Notes under the pieces: model-generated
The model's input: only the letters and a program-made list of their open reading frames with translations
Database searches by the model: none
What the model was told of the DNA's origin: nothing
Part shown: one piece after another, positions 26,332 through 35,900 of the stretch
Layout: each line of letters opens with the position of its first letter
Position numbering within the stretch: position 1 is the stretch's first letter
Position numbers and translations under genes: made by a program
NCBI RefSeq assembly: GCF_002286785.1
Contig: NZ_MUJY01000047.1
Coordinates: forward strand, 1-64,000
Reading direction: 5' to 3'
Source: Pseudomonas sp. PIC25
GTDB lineage: Bacteria; Pseudomonadota; Gammaproteobacteria; Pseudomonadales; Pseudomonadaceae
DNA: 64,000 nucleotides

Positions 26332-27946
26332 GGCCGATTCTGTTGAAAAAGTAGGTTCAGCGGCAGCCGGCCGGTCGGATGTGCCTGTTGTCGAAGTGGC
26401 TGGAAGCCACTTCAAGTTGCCTTTCGGCATTTCACTGAGCTTCCTTGCCCAGGTCTGAGGGTTAATTCGAGGGTTTCTGCTCGCCGCAGGCGCACCTATC
26501 CCGTGATCGGTGGCCCGTGAGGCAGCAGCTTGGCCATACGCCTCAGGTTTTGCACAGTCGCGGCCAAGGTGAATTCGTCAGTCGCACCCGTCAGCCCACG
26601 CAGTCGTAAACGGTCGAGTTTCATGATCCGTTTGAGGTGGGCGAACAGCATCTCCACCTTCTTCCGTTCGCAACGAGAGACGAGGTATTCCGGTGTCTTG
26701 GCGATGCGTCGCGCCACGTCACGGGCCGCTTCATGGATGCTCCGAGCGATCTTGCGGAATGTGGTATTGGGGCAGCACTTCGCTTTCAGCGGACAGGTGG
26801 CGCAGTCGCTTTGGCTGGAGCGGTAGATGATGGTGTTGGCCTTGGTCACCCGCGATCTTTGCTGGGTGAAGGTGCGCCATGCACTGCGCAGCGGTTTGCC
26901 GGCTGGGCAGCGGTATTCATTGGCCTCCTGATTCCAGTGGAAGTCATTACTAGAGAGGCTGTCGTCCTTGCGTTCGGTCTTGTCCCACACCGGCACATGC
27001 GGCTCGATGTTCTTCTCTTCGACCATCCAGGCCAGCATCGGCGCAGTGCCATAGGCGGTGTCGCCGATGAGGCGTTCCGGTGTGAGGTCGAACTGCGCTT
27101 CGACACGCTCAACCATCGTCCTGGTCGAATCGACCTCGGCGATACGATGCGCCGGAGTCGCTTCTACATCCATGATCACGCCGTGCTCGGTGTCGATCAG
27201 GTAGTTGGTGGAGTAGGCAAAGTAAGCCGGGCCGCCTGGCGCTGCTGTCCAACGAGACAGCGGATCGGTGAGTGAAATCTTCTTGGGGAGGGCTTCAGCC
27301 AACGCCTCTTCATCAAGGGCTTCGAGGTACTCGCGTACGGCGCGGCTGCTGAGCTTTGGATCACTCCAATCGACTTCATCTCCCGCCACCCCACGTTGCC
27401 GGCTGGCATCCGCCTTGATGATGCTGGCGTCGACGGCGAAGCCTTCGCCCTTGACCAGGCCAGCCGCCATGCAGCGTCGCAGCACCTCATTGAACAACCA
27501 GCGGAACAGATCGCTGTCACGGAAACGGCCGTGGCGATTCTTCGAGAAGGTCGAGTGATTGGGGACTTCATCCTCCAGACCCAACCGGCAGAACCAACGG
27601 TAGGCCAAGTTGAGGTGCACTTCTTCGCATAGCCGTCGTTCGGAGCGGATGCCATAGCAGTAGCCGACGACCAACATGCGCACCATCAACTCCGGGTCAA
27701 TCGAGGGTCGCCCGATGGGACTATAGAAATCCGCCAGGTGGGCGCGCAGGTCACTGAGATCCAGGCACTGGTCGATGCTGCGCAGGAGGTGTTGCGGCGG
27801 GACATGCTCTTCCAAGTTGAACGAGTAGAACAACCGCTGCTGTCCTCCCGGTAACTGTCCCATCATGCTGTTCGCCCCCGCGCTCGCTGACAGGGCAATT
27901 CTGCCGAAGGCATAGGGAAGCAGCTACTTTTTCAACAGAATCGGCC
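26332..27946. mobile_element. IS1182-family insertion sequence
   Basis: The element is about 1.6 kb, bounded by perfect 23-bp inverted sequences at 26332-26354 and 27924-27946. The IR proper may be the 19-mer GATTCTGTTGAAAAAGTAG, with AATCGGCC (26328-26335 and 27939-27946) shared as direct repeat or palindromic target. It carries one transposase gene. A perfect 9-bp hairpin (GAAGTGGCT-GGA-AGCCACTTC, 26393-26413) sits near the left end. Fusing the flanks gives CTGGCAGAAATCGGCCAGTA, so the element looks intact and recently inserted. Confidence 0.85.
26496..27866 (-). CDS. IS1182-family transposase
   Basis: The 456-residue protein is full length for the family. The N-terminal DUF772-like part includes LVVGYCYGIRSERRLCEEV and SFS-type VPNHSTFSKNRHGRF. 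DDE residues are probably the D of FAVDASIIKAD, the D of LIGDTAYG and the E of RKKVEMLFAHLKR, followed by a Cys-containing segment (CATCPLKAKCCPNT). No frameshift or stop interrupts it, so it may be active. Tandem ATG codons at 27866/27863 leave the start ambiguous by one residue. Confidence 0.93.
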   Translation of the reverse strand: MMGQLPGGQQRLFYSFNLEEHVPPQHLLRSIDQCLDLSDLRAHLADFYSPIGRPSIDPELMVRMLVVGYCYGIRSERRLCEEVHLNLAYRWFCRLGLEDEVPNHSTFSKNRHGRFRDSDLFRWLFNEVLRRCMAAGLVKGEGFAVDASIIKADASRQRGVAGDEVDWSDPKLSSRAVREYLEALDEEALAEALPKKISLTDPLSRWTAAPGGPAYFAYSTNYLIDTEHGVIMDVEATPAHRIAEVDSTRTMVERVEAQFDLTPERLIGDTAYGTAPMLAWMVEEKNIEPHVPVWDKTERKDDSLSSNDFHWNQEANEYRCPAGKPLRSAWRTFTQQRSRVTKANTIIYRSSQSDCATCPLKAKCCPNTTFRKIARSIHEAARDVARRIAKTPEYLVSRCERKKVEMLFAHLKRIMKLDRLRLRGLTGATDEFTLAATVQNLRRMAKLLPHGPPITG

Positions 27947-27986
27947 AGTAGCGGACAGCAGCCTAATAAATATGCCCTAGAGTTTT

Positions 27987-29786
27987 TCATTCACGTTTTC
28001 GCATGCGGCTAATAAATACCGTTTCACTAGTAGTAAAGGTGTTCTTCGCTTTCAGCCAGTCGGTGACCGGATTCCCTTCTCTATCTTCATTGCTGGTTAT
28101 TCTTTGTGCGACATAAACTCCGAATGGAATCCACGCAGCGAGAACCCCAAGACCACCTGTGGTTCCTGCTAGCGCGGCGGGAATTAATGCCCCGGCCAAG
28201 CCCAGAATATCCCGCTTCTTTGCTCCTTTTTGGATGTATTCAAATTGCTTAACCCTCTCGTTGATATCAGAGATGTATTGATTGGTCGCATTAGTCTCAA
28301 AATTGCAGTCTCTTAATATTTTGTTAAGTCTTGATATCTCTTCAGCTTGAAATGCATCGAGTACCTCGCGAATCGGCGCCGCATTATCCAGAACTAGTAA
28401 GTCGCTTATGATAGTGTCGAGTTTCGTAATAGGGTCTATGAAGTTTTTGTTTGGAACTCCGGTTATAAAGCTGGCGGCGGCAGTTGCCATTGCTTCGATA
28501 TTCGCGCCACCAGCATCTGTAGGGCAGAAGTTAGCATTCAACGCTGCTGACCACTCAACAGAAAGCGTGCTGTACATCAGCAATGGATTAAGATTCTGGC
28601 CAGTTGCGGCAGATACCATTTCTGCAAGCAGCCTTGCTGAGCCGTGTTGCAAGCCTGCAACCGCTCCCAACGTTGAATAGTCTGCTTCTAGGGAGGACCA
28701 ACTAGCACCAAAATGGTCGCGGGCGATCCTTAAGAATTTGCGCTCAAGATTTTCAGCGTCACCAATCATTAGGTCCAATAGTTTTCTTCTGGACTCATTG
28801 TCAATTGGTGGATACATCAAGGGATTTCTTCTCCTCGATTCTTGGATGGTTGCTACCGCGAGCTGCCTATGCATTACGGCATTGCTGGAACTTAGCTCTA
28901 AGTGCTCTGCCAATCCTTTTGGGTCATATTTATGTAGATCATGCGGAAGCACCAGCGTTACTCGTCGCCTTTCGATTAAAGTTCTCAAATCGCTGCTGGT
29001 GATTTTGAGATGCTTTAAGAAAGGCTCAAAGTCTCCTAATGGTGGGGCAATGTATATGTCGCTATAGGTTGTTAGGTAGTTTCGAATATTGCCTGGCGTG
29101 CCTAACGAGCAGTCTATGAAGCACGCAGTGCCAGAATCTCTACGGACATCAGTTGCAGTAGGGGCATCGGTAAAAAGTGAGATGCGGGAATCAAACCACC
29201 TCTGCTCACTTTCATCATGGATATCTAGCACTGCGGTTGGCCAAGCTGTTCGCTCGCGATATGTGGCGAATTGAGCGGCGGTGACCAAGAGAGGTGTGTC
29301 GGCAATCTTAAATTCGGTATCGATGTTAATTCCGAGGTTGGCAACGGCTATGTTTGCTTCCGTAATTTGGTCAGGGTCTAAAGGTTTGGTTGATGTGAAA
29401 ATTAACTTGTCAGGGAAATCCTGAATGTTGAATTCTGGAAAGTTTTTCGGCAGTTGTCGCTTGATTTCCAGATAGAATTGAACAGCGTTCAGTGGGGCAC
29501 CATGTAACTGCGACAGCTGCTCTACTGTGCGGGCGGGTAGTCGAGTTGCACCCGGCGGTGGCGTCTCTATCAAGTCTACTTGATAGGCAATTACTCTACA
29601 GTGTTCATCAAACCATTTTTTTAGAGGTGTTCCGTCTGAAGTGATAGCAGTCGCGATATCGCTACAAGCTATATAGTACCTGCCATCTTTCTCCCATAGC
29701 CCTTGGAAGTTAAAGTCGGGCTGGGTGAGTAAAAGCCTTTCATACGAAACTTGGGCGTACCCTTTTGCAAATCCGAATTTCGTCAC
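27987..29786 (-). CDS. Protein of unknown function, AT-rich, 599 residues
   Basis: I do not recognise this gene. The GTG at 29786 is preferred because AAAGGGAG lies seven bases upstream; a TTG at 29813 would add nine residues. The product is mostly soluble (MTKFGFAKGYAQVSYERLLL... ), with one hydrophobic hairpin near residues 545-585 (LGLAGALIPAALAGTTGG, then VLAAWIPFGVYVAQRI), after a predicted helical stretch with QYISDINERVKQFEYIQKG. Base composition is clearly lower in GC than the neighbouring genes and codon use differs, indicating horizontal transfer. It lies between the IS1182 element and the divergent DUF2026 gene. A membrane-associated defence or toxin role is possible but unsupported. 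Confidence 0.8.
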   Translation of the reverse strand: MTKFGFAKGYAQVSYERLLLTQPDFNFQGLWEKDGRYYIACSDIATAITSDGTPLKKWFDEHCRVIAYQVDLIETPPPGATRLPARTVEQLSQLHGAPLNAVQFYLEIKRQLPKNFPEFNIQDFPDKLIFTSTKPLDPDQITEANIAVANLGINIDTEFKIADTPLLVTAAQFATYRERTAWPTAVLDIHDESEQRWFDSRISLFTDAPTATDVRRDSGTACFIDCSLGTPGNIRNYLTTYSDIYIAPPLGDFEPFLKHLKITSSDLRTLIERRRVTLVLPHDLHKYDPKGLAEHLELSSSNAVMHRQLAVATIQESRRRNPLMYPPIDNESRRKLLDLMIGDAENLERKFLRIARDHFGASWSSLEADYSTLGAVAGLQHGSARLLAEMVSAATGQNLNPLLMYSTLSVEWSAALNANFCPTDAGGANIEAMATAAASFITGVPNKNFIDPITKLDTIISDLLVLDNAAPIREVLDAFQAEEISRLNKILRDCNFETNATNQYISDINERVKQFEYIQKGAKKRDILGLAGALIPAALAGTTGGLGVLAAWIPFGVYVAQRITSNEDREGNPVTDWLKAKNTFTTSETVFISRMRKRE

Positions 29787-30272
29787 GTGATTCTCCCTTT
29801 CTAGAATTGGCAATTATTTTTATAGGGCGATGATCGGCATTGCCAAGTGCGTTAGAATTATAGATTACCTTCTAAATATTAGCTATTATTCTGCCGCATG
29901 CAGACTGTTTTGGTCAGCACTCAAACACGTCAAAACTTCAGGAGCCCCTGTCTCTAGTGGAAAAGAGGACAGATTTATTTATCGGCCCACACGTCCGCTA
30001 CTGGCCGCTAGCTGCCTTATTAGACTGGATCGTCCTAGCAATTTAGATCTAGCAGGTTCCAGGCATAAACGGCGTCGGCCACGGGGACGGTACTCGCGTA
30101 GCCTTCATTTCCTGAAGATTGGGTGGCCATCACCAGTTTTTGTAGCACCCGCCCGCCCAGAGCTGACGCACATCATGTTTCACCCGTGCGGTGACACGAT
30201 TGCCTTGCATCCCACCCATGTGTTGGCTCTTACTTAGAATCTGCAAGAGACCTTCAGCCGCTAGGGACGACC
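29787..30272. other. AT-rich intergenic region
   Basis: Between two divergent accessory genes, this 486-bp stretch has no gene that I trust; a 135-codon plus-strand frame (29830-30237) has no ribosome site or recognisable sequence. It contains GGACAGATTTATTT (29967-29980), a motif I have seen around REP-associated transposases, so an element remnant is possible. Confidence 0.4.
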
Positions 30273-30917
30273 ATGAGCAAGAAGAAGCACGAACTCATTC
30301 CTCTCCTCGACTATCTGCGCATTCACCGCGTTATCCGCAGCGTTTTAGACTCGGCCGGAGCAACAACTGACCACGCATGCTGGTTCTTCAGCGTCGCAGG
30401 AGCAGCAATCCTTCGGTATCACTACGGAAAAGATGCGCAGCCACTTGCTGGAGCTGTTTGTCTTATGGTCAATGAAAAGGGGGCTAATGTTTTGTGTTTC
30501 GCCACAATCGATGGCCGCGAAATACATAGTTCCGGCGACGCTTTTCATGCAATGGTTGCCTGCGGCGACCATCTAATCGATTTCATGAGCCCGATTTTCA
30601 ACGAGCACGCTATCTCTTCAGGACTCGAAATTATTCCCCCGCCAAAATCTTTCCAGCGTCTTATAAAGTCTATGACCGGCTCTCATAATGCGCTGAGATT
30701 CGACGGGGATTTTTTCTTTGATCCAAATATCGAGTTGACTGAATACCTGAGAAATCAGATCGCCCAAAGCCAGTTTCAGAACGACTTGATACAGGCATGC
30801 ATTGCTTGGTATCGAAGGCCCCCGAAGCCTATTCCATCAGCACTTACGGTAAGCGATGAGAAGGGGGAAATTCAGACGGTGAAACTCAAGGATGTAGCTG
30901 TCGAAGGGGGGTGGTAG
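30273..30917 (+). CDS. DUF2026-family protein
   Basis: The 214-residue protein carries the DUF2026 signature: TDHACWFFSVAGAAILRYHYG, then GAVCLMVNEKG, DAFHAMVACGDHLIDFMSPIF. The Cys in HACWFF and the His in FHAMV resemble a papain/transglutaminase-type Cys-His pair, which suggests (inference) a cysteine-hydrolase-like fold. GC content is below that of the surrounding chromosome. It stands alone, divergent from the 599-residue unknown gene across an AT-rich gap; a defence or toxin role cannot be shown. Confidence 0.8.
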   Translation: MSKKKHELIPLLDYLRIHRVIRSVLDSAGATTDHACWFFSVAGAAILRYHYGKDAQPLAGAVCLMVNEKGANVLCFATIDGREIHSSGDAFHAMVACGDHLIDFMSPIFNEHAISSGLEIIPPPKSFQRLIKSMTGSHNALRFDGDFFFDPNIELTEYLRNQIAQSQFQNDLIQACIAWYRRPPKPIPSALTVSDEKGEIQTVKLKDVAVEGGW

Positions 30918-30998
30918 CAGAAAATCGGGGGAGCGCCGCCTTCGGGCAGAGGTACGGGCTCTGACGACAGTACATTAATGGCAGCTCCTGGCCGGTTA

Positions 30999-31018
30999 CT
31001 GCCGGTTCCCACCGGCAG
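30999..31018. terminator. Hairpin CTGCCGGT-TCCC-ACCGGCAG
   Basis: A perfect 8-bp stem lies 42 bp beyond the stop of the leftward small gene and 81 bp beyond the DUF2026 stop. It could end either transcript, although a T-run is absent. Confidence 0.4.
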
Positions 31019-31059
31019 CTCCAGGTCGTGTGGCTACGATGCTTCTATGACCCCCTGCC

Positions 31060-31377
31060 CTACACCACCCTCTCCAACCCATCCATCGCCTGATTCAGCT
31101 TGTCCTGAAACGGCTCCAGCAAACAGTGCAGCAGGCAGCCGCGAAATTTGTGGTCGTCTGAGCAGAACAGGAGTTCGAGCAGTACGCTCAGGGCGCCGCC
31201 GAGGTCGTTGAGGATTTGTTGGGTGTCTTGGAGTTTCTGGATTTCGCCGATGAGGGCGGCGAGTTCGTTGAGGTGGGTGTCGAAGTGGTTGGCTTTGAGG
31301 AGTGCGCTGTCGGCGCCGCGAAGTGTATCGAGGGAGGAATGCAGGGATTCGAGGCGTGCGAGGAAAGTGCGTTGCAT
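31060..31377 (-). CDS. Small protein, DUF1484-like
   Basis: The start at 31377 gives 105 residues (MQRTFLARLESLHSSLDTLR...). The sequence is helical and leucine-rich, with NHFDTHLNELAALIGEIQ, QQILNDLGGALSVLLELLF and a Cys-containing C-terminal helix. From memory it resembles DUF1484, a family without known function; this is uncertain. The longer in-frame start at 31434 adds a charged leader without a better ribosome site. It is unlinked to obvious partners and is followed by a hairpin. Confidence 0.65.
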   Translation of the reverse strand: MQRTFLARLESLHSSLDTLRGADSALLKANHFDTHLNELAALIGEIQKLQDTQQILNDLGGALSVLLELLFCSDDHKFRGCLLHCLLEPFQDKLNQAMDGLERVV

Positions 31378-31587
31378 TGGCGTTGTCCTGATGCTCAAGC
31401 TCCGTCGCCACGGTCCCATCACAGGTGCAACCACGGCACGGCATAAAAAACCGCTCCGAAGTGCGGTTTCGTTTACCTGTACATCGAGACGCCAATCCCG
31501 AGCTGCCGATTTTGCGACAGCCCGGCAAGCCTATCCCCATCCGTCGTGCCAGGCAAGCTGGAGTTCGGTGCCTGTGATGTAGTGGGG

Positions 31588-31743
31588 TTCATCGCGAGCA
31601 AGCTCGCTCCTACAAAGAGCACGCCCGGACCTTGGAGCGAATTCATTCGCGATGGACCGAACAGGTGTATGCGCGGATGAATCCGCTCACAGGTTCGGAG
31701 GCATGTGCACCTGCTTTTGTAGGAGCCAGCTCTGCTGGCGAAG
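31588..31743. repeat. REP cluster
   Basis: At least three Pseudomonas REP-like units lie in this stretch: TTCATCGCGAGCAAGCTCGC and onward at 31588-31615, a degenerate GGAGCGAATTCATTCGCGAT at about 31634, and the exact GTAGGAGCCAGCTCTGCTGG unit at 31719-31743. The first and third are in opposite orientation. The rest of 31378-31834 holds nothing else that I can identify. Confidence 0.75.
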
Positions 31744-31834
31744 ACCCCCTCAGCACTTCCTTTTCATGACATGCGATTCGGCCGGCGCGAACGATTCGTT
31801 CGAAGCCCCGCGAGCCGGAGCCGAAGCAGAGTGA

Positions 31835-32932
31835 TCAGGGCAACACCCCCAATAACGCCCACACCCTGCGCGACTCCGAATCCGCGGTGATCAGTTCGCC
31901 GAGCAGTTCGCTGAGGGGTTTGTTGCCCCACTCCACGGCGCGTTTGATCAGGTAGGGCACCGGGCTGTGGGGTTCGGTCTTGGCCAGGTAGTCGGCGATG
32001 AGCATCAGTTGGCGATAGGCGTCTTCGCGGCTGGCCGGTGCGGTCGGGCTCAGCAGCACGGTGGCTGGGGCCATGGCACGGCTTTCCGGTACCGGGTCGG
32101 TTTCAGCACTGTCGCGCTGTTCGGTAACGGGCAGGATCGGTTGAGGGTGCATGGCGATGAACTCCTCCATGAGCGCGGTCAACTGGACGATGACGTCGCG
32201 CAAGGGGCTGCAGGTGGGCGAGCTGTCGCCCAAATGGGCGTCGCTCCACGCTTCGAGGCGTTGTAGCGAATGGGTGGCGGATTCCAGGTTGGCCCGGCAG
32301 CGCTGGAAGTATGGCAACGGAGCACCGCGCACCCGTTCGTCGAGTTTCTGCTGGGCGTGCCGGGCGGCTTCGGCGTCGGCCTTGGCGGCCTTGTTGTCGC
32401 CGCTGAGAACCTGCCGATGCTGGAGCTGCTGCCAGTCGCTCAGGGTGTAGGCGCCGAACTCATCGCTGGCGACCTCGAACAGACGCAAGCGCGTATGGAG
32501 TATTTCCGCATAGCGGCGGTACAGCCAGTCGAGCGGCGTGGCCCGCCACGATTGGTCGCCCTCCTCCGCCTGGGGATGCAGGTCGTCCGGGTAGCGTTCA
32601 CACAGCCCGACCAGCAGCATCAGCGCCTGTTCCAGCCCTTCCAACCCGCGTCGGTGCAGCCAGGCTTCGCCCAACCAGGCAGTGACCATCAGGTCTTTGC
32701 TGCGCTTGAGCAGGAGGTCGCTGGCCAGTTGTTCCACCAGCGGCCAATCGCCGCGCTTGATTTCCGCCTGCCAGACACCGGTCGGCAGGCTGGCGTCGTC
32801 TTCGCGGCGGGCTTCGCGCAGGCGGTCGTAGTCCGCGTCGTAGCGTGGGTTGATGCCGCAGGGCGCGGTGTCCGAAATCGGTTCCAGCAGCTCGTCGAGC
32901 GACGGCTGCGGCGGATGCATGGGCAGACTCAT
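31835..32932 (-). CDS. tssA: Type VI secretion protein TssA
   Basis: The 365-residue protein has the ImpA N-terminal domain (LLEPISDTAPCGINPRYDADYDRLREARREDD..., GDWPLVEQLASDLLLKRSKDL, AWLGEAWLHRRGLEGLEQAL) and the short C-terminal form ending SPVPYLIKRAVEWGNKPLSE. TssA primes sheath/tube polymerisation and contacts baseplate and membrane complex. Its ATG overlaps the tssM stop (ATGA), with GAGGTG as ribosome site in the tssM end. It is the last gene of the leftward arm tssJ-K-L-M-A. Confidence 0.95.
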   Translation of the reverse strand: MSLPMHPPQPSLDELLEPISDTAPCGINPRYDADYDRLREARREDDASLPTGVWQAEIKRGDWPLVEQLASDLLLKRSKDLMVTAWLGEAWLHRRGLEGLEQALMLLVGLCERYPDDLHPQAEEGDQSWRATPLDWLYRRYAEILHTRLRLFEVASDEFGAYTLSDWQQLQHRQVLSGDNKAAKADAEAARHAQQKLDERVRGAPLPYFQRCRANLESATHSLQRLEAWSDAHLGDSSPTCSPLRDVIVQLTALMEEFIAMHPQPILPVTEQRDSAETDPVPESRAMAPATVLLSPTAPASREDAYRQLMLIADYLAKTEPHSPVPYLIKRAVEWGNKPLSELLGELITADSESRRVWALLGVLP

Positions 32933-35900
32933 GGCAACACCTCGGAACTGGCCAACGGGGCCGTCAGGGTGGCGTCGGCGAAGGGCGAACGCGGCGCCCG
33001 CACCGGCAGGGGTTGCACGGAGAGCGGCGCCTTGCCGCCCTGGGCCATCAACGAGACGCGCATGAACATTTGCGCGTAGGTGTCGGTGCTGTACGGGGCG
33101 TAGACCGGCAATTGCAGGGTCAGGGGGAAGTCGGTGTAGTCGACGCTCGGCTGGCGCTGTACCGAGATGTGCGACCGTACTAGCCGCAACAGCGCCCAGT
33201 GGCCGGTGTATTCCCAGCCGGCCTCCAGGTCGGCAACCGCCAGGTTCGGTTGCAGCGGGTCGTTCGCCGGGCGCTGCGAGCCATTCTTCGCCCAGCGCAG
33301 GACCAGCTTGACCGGCTCGCCGATGGTCCAGCGCAGGCGCTGGTTGTCTTCGCGCGGGTAGACGATGGCCTGGCTGCCGGATTGCAGCTCCCAGGCGATC
33401 ACCTGGTCGGCGCCCCGCTCTTCGGCTCGGTCGGTACGCCAGCGAGCCTCCATATCGAAGCCGAGCATGCCTTCCTGATCGCGCACCAGCAGGGGCGCCA
33501 GCCAGTCGCGGGCTTGTTTCAGGCGGGCGAGAAAGTCCTGCGCCGCCAGCACGTCCATCGACTGGCTGAGTTGCAACCCCTCCTCCGCCGGGGCCAGATT
33601 CTCGTCGAGCAGCCGCAGCAGATAGCGCACCCGCTCGGGATCGGCGTCAGCCGCTTCGGTGCTGTAGGAAAACGGGAAGCGCCCGGCCAGGTACTGGTCG
33701 AAATAGTCCGCCAGCCGGTTCCAGGCCAGGGCGGCGCGTTGGCGCTGAAGAACCCCGCAGCGCTGCATGGCCTGTTCATGGAGGTTCTGGCCGAGCCGGG
33801 ACAGGTCGTCGATGCCGGAAATCAGGTTGGCACCTCGGAGTACGGTGGCGCAGGAGCCGGCGTCCATTTCGACCAGATCGCGACTGGCCAGTTGCTCCAG
33901 GGCCGCAGGTGAGCTGGCTGGATTCTGCGCCTTGTACTTGACCATTTCTTCGCTGAGGGCGACGAGTCGGGAAACCGCCTCGTAGTCCACAAGGGACAAC
34001 GACTGCCGCTGCATCTTCAGCCAGTCCAGCGCGGCCGCGTGGTCCTGGGTTGTCTTCTGCATGACGGCGAACTGTTGCGCCAGGCTCTGCTTAAGTTCCT
34101 GCGGATCACTGGCGCGGAACAGTTGCAGGCCGAGGTTTTTCGTACCGTCCCAGGCGCTCAGGTCGAAGCGTTGACGAAGGACCGGCTGCGCCTCGATTTC
34201 GTTCTGGGCGCGGCGCACATCGACCAGGGCGCGCTGGTTGAGGTTGCGCAGCAGCGCTTCCGACAGGTCCGGGCGGCGCAGTTCGGCGAACGCCTTCTGC
34301 AGTTGCAGCGCCTTGTCCGCAGGGACGTCGAAGGTCTGCTCGTAGCCGGAGCGGGCCACTGTCGGCGTGGCGGGTTCGAGGCGGCTCCACATGGCCATGG
34401 CGGCGGCGCTCTTGGCGGCGTCCAGCAAGGCGTTGCGGTAGTCCGGCGGTATCTGCGGCAGCTCCTGGTCGACATAGGCCTTGTAGCTGTCGAAATAGCG
34501 CAGCGCGGCGCCCATGCCGTCGCCATCGATGGTCAGACCGTAGCGCGCGCCCTCCTCGCGCTCCTTGCGCAGCGCGCTGGCCACGAAGTCGCGGCGGAAC
34601 AGCCCGTCGATGGCCTTGTCCAGCCCCTTGATCCCATCTTCCAGGTCCACCGTGCCGTTGCCTTGCTGGACCAGCAGGTTGTCACGCATGCCGGCCTGGG
34701 CGACCCACTGATCGCGGAAGCTTTTCTGTAAGTGGGCGGCTTCCTGGTTGATCGCCTGCTCCACCTGCGGGCCGAGCAGGACGCTCTGCCGAACGCTGTC
34801 CAGCAGCGCCCGGTAGCCGGGCACCAGATCGCCCCCGGAGCCCCGGCTCCAGGTCGAGTTGGTCACGGCGATCAGGCTGTGCAGGTTGTCGATCAGGCTG
34901 TTGATCTCCTCCAGCTCTTCCAGCGAATTGCCGGAGCCGGCTTGCAGGTTACGGGTGTACAGGCGCAGGTAACCGGCCGGGCGGCTGAAGTTGTCGGCGA
35001 CGAAGTAACGGGTCAGCCAGAGCTGCATGAGTTGCTCGAAATGTTCGGCGATGTCTCCGCGCTTGGCCTGGAGGTTCAGCGGTGTCATACCTGCGGGAGG
35101 CGCCTCGCCCAGCAGGCGGTTGTAGAAGGCCTCCTTAGGCAAGGTACGGGCATCGAGGTCCAGGCCCAGGGCGCTGTTGGCGAGCTGGGCGAGGTCGTCC
35201 AGCGGGTTCTTGCGATTGCCCAGGGCCTGGGCGAGCCATTTGTTCTGCTGCTCGATCTGCAGGGCGCCTTGCAGCAGGGTGTTGGCCTTGACGTAGGTCT
35301 CCCAGCTCTCGGGGTCGTCACCGTCGATGTTCGAGCGCCGCCCGGTGTTGCGAATCTGCACCAGCGCACGCAGATCGGCGACCAGCACATCGCGCAGCGG
35401 CTGGTAGAGATGGTGACGGGCAGTGCTTTTCAGCACGTCGTCCAGGCGCACGTCCAGGCCGGAGAACCAGGAGGTGGGATAGGCCAGTGAGCGGTAGTGC
35501 CAGCGTGGCGCCCGTTGCAGGAGGTTCCAGAAGGTCTGGACGTTGTGCCGGCTCATGGCCTCGCGATTGGCATCGCCTTCGATGGCCAGGTAGCCGTTCT
35601 GCGTCTGCTCCAGCAGATCGGCCAGGGCGTCGGCATCCCGCGAAGCGTCGTGCCAGACCCAGAGCATGGCGACCAGCCAGAACACTCCAAAGAGCGTCGC
35701 ACTGGCGCCCGCGACACGGTGCCAGCGCTGCCGCAGCCGGAGAATCCGAGGGACAGCCTGGGCCAGCCCCTGCTCCGCGAGAATCCGATGGCGCCAGAGC
35801 GGCCGGGCGAAGCGGGCTTGCCCCGCATGAACAGGCGTATCGGCGCCAATCGGTGCCGCTGGATCGTCGTTGGCCGGCGACAGGCTTGCGGTGAAATACA

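Noticed and set aside
31034-31540. 168-codon minus-strand frame
   Set aside because: Arg/Pro-rich shadow overlapping the better-supported 105-residue gene in another frame.
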